Assembly: GCA_947258715.1 (NCBI GenBank)
Contig: CAMYJH010000022.1
Coordinates: forward strand, 1-64,000
Direction: 5' to 3'
From: an uncultured Gammaproteobacteria bacterium
GTDB lineage: Bacteria; Pseudomonadota; Gammaproteobacteria; HK1
Length of the DNA: 64,000 bases
Each line of letters begins with the position of its first letter. Position 1 is the stretch's first letter. The position numbers were made by a program, and so were the translations under genes. The notes under the pieces were generated by a model. It was not told the DNA's origin, did no database searches, and saw only the letters and a list, made by a program, of their open reading frames with translations. This document shows, piece after piece, positions 40,302-48,919 of the stretch.

Positions 40302-41336
40302 TCAAGGCCTAGGCGCGGCGACCGCTCCGGCAGCGCGCAATTTACCCAGGGCTATCTGGGTCGAAATTCGCTCCGCGTTAAACACGGTATCGGGAAGACT
40401 CCGGTTAGCTACCAGGGTAGCGTGGGCGAATGCCGCGAGCAGCTCGTGCGTTGATCCTGTCGGGTGGATCAGATCCCAGAACAATGTGCCTGTCGAATCA
40501 ATAGGGCCAAAACCACAAGCTCCGGTTGGCGGACGCGTGCCGTCTGGCTGCTGGATCAGACATGGCATCGTAACGTTGTCGTAACCAAATAGCTTTTGCC
40601 GCTCTAATAATTCGGCAAAAGCGGCATTGACATTGACCAATACGATTTCGAGCCCGAGCACCTCGGCGAGATCAGTCATTGTCTCCGCCAGGGCCGCATT
40701 GTGAAAGGCGGTGAGGGCATTCAGTCCAGCCGCTTGCTCGGGTGTTAACACCAGCTGACCCAGCGGCGTCTCGCCTAAGTCGGGCAAATTCGGCACAAGA
40801 AAGCGCCGCGCATTCCCTTGCATCGCAAGATCAGTGACAGCCTGTGCGAGATTCCCGACCGCTTCTGGCGGCAGAGCATCGGTGAAGAAGTAGTCGTTCG
40901 CGCCGGCCCAGACCACCACAAGATCGTCAGGCTCCACGGAGCCGACGGTGTTCAGAAACAGGTCGACCTGGCTGAGCACCCCTAGGCCGGGCGCGGACTC
41001 GCCGTCTAGACCAGTGAAAGCTCCGGCAATCGCCCGATTGTTCGCTAAAGGATTGATGAAAACAGGCGTGTCGAAATCGATCGTCAGGCCAAGACGGTCG
41101 GCGAGCCCTTCTAGCCAGACGGGGCCGTCTGAGAAGCGGCCGTTAAAGTAGGGCGGACTGGGCGGTACTGTGCCACCCGAGAGGTAAAACAGGTTACCGC
41201 TATCAGTCAGGCTATCGCCGAACGCCCAGAGATTATTTACCTCGGGCTGCCGGGGGTCCATTGCGAGAACGCTGGCGCTACCCGATCCGATCAGAACGAC
41301 CGTCAGGAGAACCGTTGCACAAATACGTTTAATCAT
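40302..41336 (-). CDS. secreted SGNH/GDSL-family hydrolase
   Basis: A 344-residue esterase/lipase-type protein with a signal peptide (MIKRICATVLLTVVLIGSGS, cleavage near ASVLAMD). Block I is NNLWAFGDSLTDSGNLFYLS with the nucleophile Ser, block III has VWAGANDYFFTDAL, and block V is DLIHPTGSTHELLA with the catalytic Asp-His. GGAGG precedes ATG 41336. No autotransporter barrel is present, so it is probably secreted or periplasmic. Relatives include plant-type GDSL esterases and bacterial thermolabile haemolysins; substrate unknown. Confidence 0.88.
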   Translation of the reverse strand: MIKRICATVLLTVVLIGSGSASVLAMDPRQPEVNNLWAFGDSLTDSGNLFYLSGGTVPPSPPYFNGRFSDGPVWLEGLADRLGLTIDFDTPVFINPLANNRAIAGAFTGLDGESAPGLGVLSQVDLFLNTVGSVEPDDLVVVWAGANDYFFTDALPPEAVGNLAQAVTDLAMQGNARRFLVPNLPDLGETPLGQLVLTPEQAAGLNALTAFHNAALAETMTDLAEVLGLEIVLVNVNAAFAELLERQKLFGYDNVTMPCLIQQPDGTRPPTGACGFGPIDSTGTLFWDLIHPTGSTHELLAAFAHATLVANRSLPDTVFNAERISTQIALGKLRAAGAVAAPRP

Positions 41337-41733
41337 TTGCTTTCCTCCCTCATAGACCGGTTCTAGACATGCGAGCAAAGCGCCGAGGAATTATAACGGC
41401 GCCTCTACACTTAATCGAATTTCTATCCGCCCAGCGCATGTCTGAAAGTGAAAAGTTTTGGGAAATTATCCCGCCTATAACCAGTTCCAACTTAGACAGC
41501 GGAATCGAGATATTGCCGGGCGGTTTCTGTGTATGCACAAAATGTGCGCTTACTGTGGTCGAGACGCGCATCCTTCGGAGATGGGGGAATAATGAAAAAA
41601 GCCACCATCCCCTGCTGCATTTTTTTTGCCTCAGTTAAAACAAGATTCTTCCAAGAATGTTGATGACATATTGCTTCTGGAGTGAACTATCTGACAATGG
41701 CCGACAAAGGCCGCGGAAGAGGTGAGCAAGTGG
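41337..41733. other. intergenic region, 397 bases
   Basis: The gap between the divergent reading of the GDSL gene and the end of the GlxA regulator. It is more AT-rich than its surroundings. An open frame at 41369-41638 (plus) has no RBS or protein-like pattern and was not called. A T-rich run at 41620-41628 may mark the end of a transcript. Confidence 0.4.
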
Positions 41734-42768
41734 TTAGCGGGGTCCAGCAGCGGTCTTGGCGTCGGTATCTTTATACTCGTATCTAGCCGGCTTCTTTAGC
41801 CGTCGCTCGTCTCTGGGCGGAATGCCGTAAAAGTCCCGATAGCACTTGCTGAAGTGGGGCGCCGAAACGAAGCCGCAGGCGAAGGCGACGTCGACGATGG
41901 ACATGGAAGTCTGCAGCAAAAGCTGGCGCGCGCGGGCGAGGCGAAGCTCCAGGTAGTAGCGGGTCGGTACGCAACGGAGATGCTTCTGGAACAACCGCTC
42001 GAGCTGGCGGCGGGAGAGGCCGACGTGCTGCGCCAGCTCGTCCAAACTCATGGGCTCTTCCAGGTTGGCTTCCATCAGCGATACCGCGTCCACCAGCTTC
42101 GGCTGGCTGGTGCCGAGGTGGAGTCTCAGCGGGATCCGCTGGCGGTCGTTGGGGCCACGAATGCGCTCGCAGATGAATTCCTCCGAAACCGAGATTGCCA
42201 GGTGTCCACCGTGATCCTCATGGATCACGTTGAGCATCATATCCAGCGGCGCGGTGCCGCCGGAGCTGGTGAGGCGATCGCGGTCGATCTCGAACAGCTC
42301 CGACGAAACGATCACTTTAGGGAACTGCTCTCGCATGGCAGCCATGTTTTCCCAGTGTATGGTGCAGCGGTATCCGTTCAGAAGCTCGGCGCGGGCCAGC
42401 AGGTAGGCACCGGTACAAACGGCTCCGATGTTCACCTTCTTCATCGCCAGTTTCCGCAACCAGAAAGCGATCGACCGGTCTTCTACCGCCTCCACGCGCT
42501 CACCGGTGCACACCAGCACCATGTCCAGGGGTCCGCAGTGATTGATATCGCTATCCGGCCCGATAGAGAGACCGTTGCTGGCGGTAACCGGCTGGCCGTG
42601 CAGGCTGATCAGCGGCCATTGGTAGAGCGTTCGGCCGCTCAGGCGGTTGGCCATGCGCAGCGGTTCCAGCGCCGCAGTGAAGGCGATCATGGAAAAATCC
42701 GGGAGCAGGAGAAAACCAATGCGCCGGGGTTTGACCTCGTCCGCGTAATTGGGCTCGTTTGCTCGCAT
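41734..42768 (-). CDS. GlxA-family AraC-type transcription regulator
   Basis: A 344-residue regulator from ATG 42768 (42837 or 42822 are possible; GAGAGG sits just before 42768). The N-terminal half is a DJ-1/PfpI-like class I amidotransferase domain (RRIGFLLLPDFSMIAFTAAL, IGAVCTGAYLLARAELLNG) acting as ligand sensor. The C-terminal AraC domain has two HTH motifs: MSLDELAQHVGLSRRQLERL and SIVDVAFACGFVSAPHFSKC, then YRDFYGIPPRDERR. The family includes GbdR, CdhR and SouR, which respond to glycine betaine, carnitine and sarcosine. That would suit the downstream osmolyte-like genes, but ligand and targets are inferred, not shown. Confidence 0.88.
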   Translation of the reverse strand: MRANEPNYADEVKPRRIGFLLLPDFSMIAFTAALEPLRMANRLSGRTLYQWPLISLHGQPVTASNGLSIGPDSDINHCGPLDMVLVCTGERVEAVEDRSIAFWLRKLAMKKVNIGAVCTGAYLLARAELLNGYRCTIHWENMAAMREQFPKVIVSSELFEIDRDRLTSSGGTAPLDMMLNVIHEDHGGHLAISVSEEFICERIRGPNDRQRIPLRLHLGTSQPKLVDAVSLMEANLEEPMSLDELAQHVGLSRRQLERLFQKHLRCVPTRYYLELRLARARQLLLQTSMSIVDVAFACGFVSAPHFSKCYRDFYGIPPRDERRLKKPARYEYKDTDAKTAAGPR

Positions 42769-43101
42769 GACCTCTCGCTTTGTTGTTGTTTGGCTGCGCT
42801 GGCTGCAGAAATGCACACTCATGATGCGATGCAGCACTGCGCCGACAGGCCCTTATGCCCGAATAATGATGTTTTCTTTCAACGATTTCGAGCTTTTTAG
42901 TACGAAATCCATTGATTTACCAGATTAATCTCCGTTGGTCGTCCTGAATGCGACAACCGCGGCGGCAGTCGCTATGCTCCGGGCCGGTGCGAAGCTTCCC
43001 CCGGGATGACGGGCGGAAACAACAAGGGGATGACTTGGTTTGGCCATTCATTTCAGCCGGGAAGAGTTTAGATTCAAGGCGCGACGCCGCCGCTGCCGCG
43101 G

Positions 43102-43950
43102 CTAGCCGTTGCTGATGCGGAACGAATGCTGGGGATAGGTGCCGAGCAATTTCAGCTTGGTGCAAAAGAACTGGAGCTCGTCGAAGGCGTGGCTGACGTG
43201 TATCTCGGACGGATGCCCCTCGATCTCGGCGTAGAACTGGGCAACCGTAAAGCTCGCATCGACGATGTAGCTCTCGAGCTTGGTCATGTTGATACCGTTC
43301 GTGGCGAATCCGCCCAGCGCCTTGTAGAGCGACGCCGGGAGACTGCGCACCTGGAAAACGAAGCTGGTCATGCAGGGACCGTTGCGAGGGTCCGGCTCGA
43401 CGCGGGAGCGTGACATAACCACGAAGCGGGTGGTGTTTCCCAACCGGTCCTCGATTCGGGTGCGTAGAGTCTCGAGGGAATAGATCTCGCCCGCGAGGGC
43501 GGAAGCGATGGCGGCGACCTTCGGGTCGCCGCGCTCGGCCACGTCCCGGGCAGCGCCGGCGGTATCCGCAGTGTGCACGACCTCGACGCCGAGTTCGTGA
43601 ATCAGTCCCCGGCACTGGGCGAGCGCCTGGGTGTGGCTCTCGATAGATTCGAGGCCCTCCAGGGTGGCGCCGGTGGGTGCCAGGAGACAGTGTTGCACGG
43701 CCTGAAAGTGCTCATTGATGATGAACAGGCTCGATTCCGGCAGTAAATGGTGTATGTCGGCAACACGGCCGCCCAGCGAGTTCTCTATGGGTATCATGGC
43801 CAGCGCTGCGGAACCGTCCGAAACGACCGAGAAAGCGTCCTCGAAGTTTTCGCACGGCATCGGCTCGAGATCCGGATAGGCTTCGATGCAGGCAAGATGC
43901 GAGTAAGCGCCCCGCTCTCCCTGAAACGCGATTTTCTTTTTTGTCGACAT
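43102..43950 (-). CDS. pheA: prephenate dehydratase
   Basis: Converts prephenate to phenylpyruvate in phenylalanine synthesis. From the ATG at 43950 the product has 282 residues, so it is the stand-alone dehydratase without a chorismate mutase domain. Motifs: KKIAFQGERGAYSHLACIEA, IPIENSLGGRVADIHHLL, ESHTQALAQCR and the catalytic Thr of the TRF motif in GNTTRFVVMSR. A regulatory ACT domain follows (LGGFATNGINMTKLESYIVD), the site of phenylalanine feedback. An in-frame ATG at 43980 lies 30 bases upstream and is less likely. Confidence 0.95.
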   Translation of the reverse strand: MSTKKKIAFQGERGAYSHLACIEAYPDLEPMPCENFEDAFSVVSDGSAALAMIPIENSLGGRVADIHHLLPESSLFIINEHFQAVQHCLLAPTGATLEGLESIESHTQALAQCRGLIHELGVEVVHTADTAGAARDVAERGDPKVAAIASALAGEIYSLETLRTRIEDRLGNTTRFVVMSRSRVEPDPRNGPCMTSFVFQVRSLPASLYKALGGFATNGINMTKLESYIVDASFTVAQFYAEIEGHPSEIHVSHAFDELQFFCTKLKLLGTYPQHSFRISNG

Positions 43951-44208
43951 GGTGATTCTCAAGGCACTCGAGAGGGGCAATTCTAAACCAGACTTTCAGG
44001 ATCGGGTCCCGGCAGGCGAATCCGTGTCATGGGCGAAGAGGCGCTGCAGGTGGTGCAGGTCTGTCTCAGCTTCGAAGCTGTCTGGGAGGGAGGAACCACA
44101 CTGGAACACAATCTTGGCAATCTTCGGCTTCTGGCCGGGGCTGGAACTCAAAAACAGTAACTAATGAGTACCAAGTTGGTTTCAAAGAGGGCATCACCAG
44201 TGGCGATC

Positions 44209-44325
44209 CTCTCTTCTAAAAAGGAGCTAAAAGCGAGATGTGATGCGGCTTGCACGGCGACGCGGGTACGGGAATTAGAGACCCTGTTGCTGTTCAAACA
44301 GGAAAGGAAAACTTTCTTGACGTGG
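44209..44325 (+). pseudogene. possible remnant of an M24-family gene (N-terminal fragment)
   Basis: The reading frame gives ELKARCDAACTATRVRELET followed by LLLFKQERKTFLTW. The intact M24 gene at 47659 has GLEALLLFKQESMYYLTGYD at the same place in its N-terminal domain, and the preceding 20 residues keep the R-x3-A-x4-R spacing. At DNA level ctgttgctgttcaaacag versus cttttgctgttcaaacaa is nearly alike. Downstream the frame has nothing M24-like. This suggests a decayed duplicate, though 39 residues is little evidence. Confidence 0.4.
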
Positions 44326-44379
44326 ATCATTCTCCGAATAAAGAACGGCTAGTGCGTGCATGGCGTCCGAAGTCGTCTG

Positions 44380-44928
44380 CTACTCGGAATAAGGCTCGAC
44401 CTTGCTGACTTCCATCGTGTAACCGGCGTCACCGAGCAAGTTGAGATAGGCCTGCGCTTTAAGGGTGCCGGTCACCTGCACCGAATCAAAGACGCCGGTG
44501 ATTGGATAAGCCTTCTTGGTTTTCACGTACACGATCTGGTTTGCGGGCGGCGGCGGTACGTGGATACACGCACCGAAATACGGCACCAGCAGGAACTCCG
44601 TGACTTCGTAGCCGCCGAATTCCAGCGGTAACACGAATCCGGCCAGTTGAACGTACTGACCGTCGAGCTCCTCAACCACCGGCGCCGTGCTCATGGCCGA
44701 CATGTAGTCGAGCAGCAGGCGCTGCGCTTCGGGAGAGCTGTCCATCAGCTCGCTCGCCTGTTTCCCGTCGAGCGCTTTTTCGAGCACGGTCTCCGGGTTC
44801 CAGTCGATGGGCATCAGGTCTTCCCACTTGAGCTCGCGGGCGTTCTCGGTTGCGGCCAAGGCCGCGACCGCCCACAGGCCCCATGCGGTTAAGGCGAACC
44901 CCCCGAGTCCGGGCATGCGCATTCCCAT
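44380..44928 (-). CDS. DUF3299 periplasmic protein
   Basis: A 182-residue protein with an N-terminal signal (LGGFALTAWGLWAVAALAA, cleavage near AATENA). The DUF3299 core is recognisable: QVQLAGFVLPLEFGGYEVTE-like wording (YVQLAGFVLPLEFGGYEVTE), LLVPYFGACIHVPPPPANQI and the final ITGVFDSVQVTGTLKAQAY. The family often accompanies FtsX-type ABC transporters and DUF2796 proteins; in Vibrio cholerae a similar set (zrgABCDE) is Zur-regulated and takes up zinc. It starts three bases after the permease stop, so it belongs to that operon. The GACIH and PPPP segment suggests a metal or ligand site. Confidence 0.85.
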   Translation of the reverse strand: MGMRMPGLGGFALTAWGLWAVAALAATENARELKWEDLMPIDWNPETVLEKALDGKQASELMDSSPEAQRLLLDYMSAMSTAPVVEELDGQYVQLAGFVLPLEFGGYEVTEFLLVPYFGACIHVPPPPANQIVYVKTKKAYPITGVFDSVQVTGTLKAQAYLNLLGDAGYTMEVSKVEPYSE

Positions 44929-44931
44929 CGT

Positions 44932-46191
44932 TCAAATCCTCATGGAAAGCCCGTCCGCCAGCGACAGACGGTAGGCCCGGAAAGCCGGAACGCAACCGGC
45001 GATGAATCCCGCGAGCACCACCAGCCCGAGGATTGCCAAATCCCAGAGATCGAGCGGTGCGACGGGCAGGTACAGCCCGAACTCCCGGGCCGCGAATGGC
45101 CGGGCGACTACCAAGGCGGCATAGAATAGCGTGATCCCGAGGCCGACGCCGAACAGCGCGAGGGCGCCGGCTTCGCTCATGAACAGCCCCCACACGTGCA
45201 GCGGGCGGGCCCCCACCGAGCGCAGGACCGCCATCTCCCGGCGGCGGGCCTCCAGGCTCGAGAGGATCACGGTCAGCATCCCGAGCATGCCGGTCACGAC
45301 CACCATAATTGAAATTCCCCGCAAGGCGTTTTCGGCAATGCTCATCATGTCCCAAAGCTGCTGCAGCGTGACCCCGGGGATGATCGCCTGCAGCGGCTCT
45401 CCGCGGAATTGGTTGATATAGCGCTGGACCTTGAGCACCGCGATTCGCGAGTCGAGACCGACCAGAATCGCCGTGACCGCCTTCGGCTTGAGGTCCATCT
45501 TCTCAGCCTCCTCGGGAGAGACGCGCAGCGTCGGGATGGGCACGCCCGCTCGCCAGTCGACGTGCATCCCTTCGATGCCCTCCAGACTGAGATGCACGGT
45601 GCGATCGACCGGGGTGCCCGTGGGTTCGAGAATCCCGGCCACCCGGAACGGTTTGTCCTCGTGGGTGAGCATGCTGACCGTGCCTGCGCCGTGGGCAACC
45701 ACGATGGGATCGCCGAGCGCGTAGCCGAGGCGCGCCGCGACTTCAGCACCGAGCACCGTGTCGAAGACTCCCTCGAACGGGGCGCCGGCGGCGAACTGCA
45801 GCTTTTGACGCCGGGCGTAGCGATAAAGCTCAAAGTAATCCCGCGTCGTGCCCATGACGCGATAGCCCCTGTGCGAGTCACCCAGCGAGACCGGAACCGT
45901 CCAGCTTACCCGGGGCAGCCCCGCGATGTGCTGATAGCTCTCCCAGGAAATGTCGTTGGTGGGGTCGCCGATGCGGAAGACGGAGTAGAGCAGCAGCTGT
46001 ACCGGACCCCCGCGTGCGCCGACGATGAGATCGGTGCCGGAGATGGTGTTAGCGAAGGCGCTCCGGGCGTCGCGACGCACCTTCTCGACACCGAGCAGCA
46101 TCGCCGCGCTGAGCGCCACCGCGAGCACGGTGAGCCCCGCCGTCACCCGGCGATTCCAGACACTCCTAAGTGCGAGTCGCACGATGGCCAT
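44932..46191 (-). CDS. FtsX/MacB-type ABC transporter permease
   Basis: A 419-residue inner-membrane protein: TM1 at about 20-40 (TAGLTVLAVALSAAMLLGVE), a large periplasmic MacB_PCD-like domain (residues 45-275), and three C-terminal TM segments (ISIMVVVTGMLGMLTVIL, ALFGVGLGITLFYAALVVA, LAILGLVVLAGFIAGCVP). The cytoplasmic loop between them reads EARRREMAVLRSVGARPLHV, the FtsX coupling motif. It lies nine bases after the ATPase gene and three before the DUF3299 gene. Such permeases move substrate by mechanotransmission rather than by a channel. Zinc uptake is an analogy from the zrg system. Confidence 0.9.
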   Translation of the reverse strand: MAIVRLALRSVWNRRVTAGLTVLAVALSAAMLLGVEKVRRDARSAFANTISGTDLIVGARGGPVQLLLYSVFRIGDPTNDISWESYQHIAGLPRVSWTVPVSLGDSHRGYRVMGTTRDYFELYRYARRQKLQFAAGAPFEGVFDTVLGAEVAARLGYALGDPIVVAHGAGTVSMLTHEDKPFRVAGILEPTGTPVDRTVHLSLEGIEGMHVDWRAGVPIPTLRVSPEEAEKMDLKPKAVTAILVGLDSRIAVLKVQRYINQFRGEPLQAIIPGVTLQQLWDMMSIAENALRGISIMVVVTGMLGMLTVILSSLEARRREMAVLRSVGARPLHVWGLFMSEAGALALFGVGLGITLFYAALVVARPFAAREFGLYLPVAPLDLWDLAILGLVVLAGFIAGCVPAFRAYRLSLADGLSMRI

Positions 46192-46200
46192 GGGCGATCC

Positions 46201-46977
46201 TCAGTGCCCGCCCGCGTGTCGATTGAGCTCGGACAGCGCAAGCCGTCGGTCGAAGCGGGCCCCGAGGCGCACGTCGTGACTGACGAAAATCAGCGTCGTG
46301 GCCTCGGCTTCGCACTCGGCGAACAGCAGCGCGAGGAAACCTTCTCGGGTCCCCTCGTCGAGCGCCGAGGTCGGCTCGTCGGCGATGACGATCTCGGGCG
46401 ATCCGATCAGCGCACGGGCAACGGCGACCCGCTGCTGCTGGCCGATGCTCAGATCGGTCACCGCGCGGGCAAGCAGCGCCGGACGGTCAAGCTCGAGATC
46501 GCCGAGCAGCCGCCTGGCCTCGGCGTCTATGCGCCCCGAGTGCGCCTCGGCCCGCCGGCGGCGGCGCGCCGAGAACAGGCACGGCAGGGTGACGTTGTCG
46601 ATCATCGACAGGTAGGGCACCAAGTTGAACATCTGAAACACGATGCCGATGTGATCGGCCCGAAAGCGGTCGCGTTCGCGGGCGCTCAATCGCGAGAGTT
46701 CAGTGCCGAGCACTTCAATTGCTCCCTCTTGCGGCGTGACGACACCGCCGAGGAGGCTCAAAAAGGTGCTCTTGCCGATTCCGCTCGGACCCGAGAGAAA
46801 AAGCCGCTCTCCCCGGGAAACCTCGAGACGATTGATGGCAATGAGATCCCCGTCACCCCCAGGCCAGGCAAATCGCGCGCTTTCCAGGCGAACGGCAAGC
46901 TGGCTTGCTTCCCCGATAGCGCTCTCCACCGCATCGGTCGCGCCGGACGATTCTACGCCAGCAGTCTCGTCCGCCAT
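46201..46977 (-). CDS. ABC transporter ATP-binding protein (LolD/MacB type)
   Basis: A 258-residue ATPase that pairs with the FtsX-type permease. Walker A is LSGPSGIGKSTFLSLLGGV, the Q-loop IGIVFQMFNLVPYLS, the signature DLSIGQQQRVAVARALIGSP, Walker B with EIVIADEPTSALDEGTRE and the H-loop TLIFVSHDVRLGARFD. The N-terminal 30 residues are an acidic extension before the domain start (RLESARFAWPGGDGDLIAIN). Its ATG overlaps the stop of the decayed DUF2796 frame upstream (TAATG), so it was the second gene of that operon. Confidence 0.93.
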   Translation of the reverse strand: MADETAGVESSGATDAVESAIGEASQLAVRLESARFAWPGGDGDLIAINRLEVSRGERLFLSGPSGIGKSTFLSLLGGVVTPQEGAIEVLGTELSRLSARERDRFRADHIGIVFQMFNLVPYLSMIDNVTLPCLFSARRRRRAEAHSGRIDAEARRLLGDLELDRPALLARAVTDLSIGQQQRVAVARALIGSPEIVIADEPTSALDEGTREGFLALLFAECEAEATTLIFVSHDVRLGARFDRRLALSELNRHAGGH

Positions 46978-47510
46978 TAACGATTGATCTCCAGGTACAA
47001 CGTGCCACCGGGGCTCAGAGCGGTCGCGGTCTGCAGGCGTTCGGTGGTCACCTGGGCCTCGAATTTCTTCGCGCTAACAAGATGGGCCACCAACCGTACA
47101 CGGACGCGACCGGGCTTCTCCAGAGTCCGGCGGCGGAGTGGCTACCGCCGATGAAACCCGGAGTGTCGTTTTCCTCTCTGTTTTTCGGCGACATCTCTCG
47201 TCTTCTGTCGAATCCCTCGCGCGCTGCCAACGGTGCATTGTTGGTGGTCCATGCCGCCTAATGTGGCTAACACCGCCAGAACATTGCAACACCCCGCGGC
47301 GGAAGATTCAAACAGCACATCGGAGCGGCGAAATACAGCCAGCGCCCTCTCCACCGCGCGGCTTTGCCAGTCGCTGCCGGACTCTTGCTCGAAGGCGACG
47401 ACGTTGACCGGCGACGTCCGCAACTAATTGGCCTACTCGTCTCCCGCCAGGGTTGCACTCAGCGTGCCGTATCCGCGTGCGTGAGCGCCTGCTTTGACTC
47501 TTTTTATGAA
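46977..47510 (-). pseudogene. decayed DUF2796 (ZrgA-like) gene
   Basis: A single minus-strand frame ends in TAA at 46977-46979, overlapping the ATPase start (TAATG). Read upstream it gives HARGYGTLSATLAGDE, two amber codons (47433-47435, 47424-47426), LRTSPVNVVAFEQESGSDWQ, then ALAVFRRSDVLFESSAAGCC, another amber (47142-47144), and the end VRLVAHLVSAKKFEAQVTTE to GGTLYLEINR. The DUF2796 pattern is HEHG...L...G.ELRIELRSPA.N.V.GFEH...DALF..PAAAGC... with a FEVQ..T..GQ.A.L.P end. The His-rich zinc-binding middle is missing. Three in-frame stops make it a pseudogene. Its start is uncertain. Confidence 0.6.
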
Positions 47511-47658
47511 TATATTGAGCAGGTCAGGCGCCTGAGCTTTTCTCCACCCAACCTGTATATGGGATGATGACGCCCCGTTAAACCGGCCCGGGGCTCACCC
47601 CGGAACCGGACGGTCGGTATAGATTAAATGAGGTCCCCTGTTGCCCGAGGCGTTACCC

Positions 47659-48810
47659 ATGGCGCTCCACTTCACTCCCGCCGAATTCGTGAGACGTCGC
47701 AAGTCCCTGCTTTCATTAATGGATTCGAGAGGACTGGAGGCGCTTTTGCTGTTCAAACAAGAAAGCATGTATTACCTCACGGGCTACGACACCTTTGGAT
47801 TCTGCTTTTTCCAGTGCCTGGTGTTGACCACCGACGGGCGCTTCACCCTGCTGACAAGAGCGCCGGATCTGCGCCAAGCGCAGCACACGTCCATCCTCGA
47901 AGACATCCGGGTATGGACCGACGCCGCTGGCCATAACCCGGCTGACGATCTGCGACAGATATTGGATGAGCACGGGCTCAAAGGCCGGAGGCTCGGGGTG
48001 GAGTACGACGCCTATGGGCTCACCGCTTACAATGGCCGCCGGCTGGAAGCGGCGCTGGAAGGGTTCGCAGCGCTCGAGGATGCTTCCGATCTGGTGAGCC
48101 GGCTGCGCGTGGTCAAAAGCGATGCCGAGATCGAGTACGTAATACGCGCCGCCGAGCTGGCCGACGACGCCCTGGAGGCCGCCATCAATATGTGCGCGCC
48201 CGGCACATTCGAAGGGGATATTCTCGCCGCCATGCAGGGTGCGGTGTTTCGCGGCGGAGGAGATTATCCGGGAAACGAGTTCATCATCGGCTCCGGCAGC
48301 GGCGCGCTGCTCTGCCGCTATTTCAGCGGCAGAAGAAAGCTCTCGAACACGGATCAAATCACGCTGGAGCACGCTGGCGTTTACCGCCATTATCACGCCG
48401 CGCTGATGCGCACTTTGCTGGTGGGCGAGCCCCACCCAGAGCATCTTAAAATGCATCCGGCTTGTGTGGATGCCATGCACGCCTGCATCGAGGCGCTCAA
48501 GCCGGGGCGGCCGGTGGGCGAGGTTTTTGACGCCCACGCGAAGGTGCTGGACAAGGCGGGCTTGAAAGCCCATCGCATGAACGCCTGTGGTTACAGCTTA
48601 GGCGCGACTTTTACGCCCACGTGGATGGATTTTCCCATGTTCTATACCGGCAACACACTGCTGGCCGAGCCGAACATGGTGTTCTTCATTCACATCATCC
48701 TCATGAACAGCGATGCCGGCCGCGCCATGACTTTGGGCCAGACGGTGCGCGTGACCGAGTCCGGCTGCGAGCGCTTGAGCCGGATGCCGCTGGATCTGGT
48801 TGTGAAATAA
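47659..48810 (+). CDS. M24-family hydrolase (creatinase/prolidase type)
   Basis: A 383-residue pita-bread-fold enzyme from the ATG at 47659 (open upstream to TTG 47641). N-terminal creatinase domain: LMDSRGLEALLLFKQESMYYLTGYDTFGF. C-terminal domain: GDYPGNEFIIGSGSGALLCR, LEHAGVYRHYHAALMRTLLV and AEPNMVFFIHIILMNSDAGR. The five metal ligands of true prolidases (D, D, H, E, E) are not all seen, for example EHAGVYRHYH replaces a metal-binding Asp; in this it resembles metal-free creatinase and ectoine hydrolase. It is paralogous to DoeA at 51827 in its fold but with only modest similarity. Substrate unknown; the neighbours suggest a small N-containing compound. Confidence 0.85.
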   Translation: MALHFTPAEFVRRRKSLLSLMDSRGLEALLLFKQESMYYLTGYDTFGFCFFQCLVLTTDGRFTLLTRAPDLRQAQHTSILEDIRVWTDAAGHNPADDLRQILDEHGLKGRRLGVEYDAYGLTAYNGRRLEAALEGFAALEDASDLVSRLRVVKSDAEIEYVIRAAELADDALEAAINMCAPGTFEGDILAAMQGAVFRGGGDYPGNEFIIGSGSGALLCRYFSGRRKLSNTDQITLEHAGVYRHYHAALMRTLLVGEPHPEHLKMHPACVDAMHACIEALKPGRPVGEVFDAHAKVLDKAGLKAHRMNACGYSLGATFTPTWMDFPMFYTGNTLLAEPNMVFFIHIILMNSDAGRAMTLGQTVRVTESGCERLSRMPLDLVVK

Positions 48811-48919
48811 AATCCGTCAGCGGAAGGAAACCGTGACCTCGGCCGCGGCGTAGACCCGTAGCCTATAAATCGGAACTGCATTTAATCAAACCTTCGATAT
48901 CTCCTACAGCAAAGCCGGT

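Noticed and set aside
45409-46980. 523-residue plus-strand frame across the ABC operon
   Set aside because: Shadow of the permease and ATPase genes; charged low-complexity sequence.
46977-47510. Stop-codon reassignment (amber readthrough) as an explanation for the DUF2796 frame
   Set aside because: All three interruptions are amber, but other genes here end with TAG and nothing indicates suppression; the missing His-rich middle points to ordinary decay.
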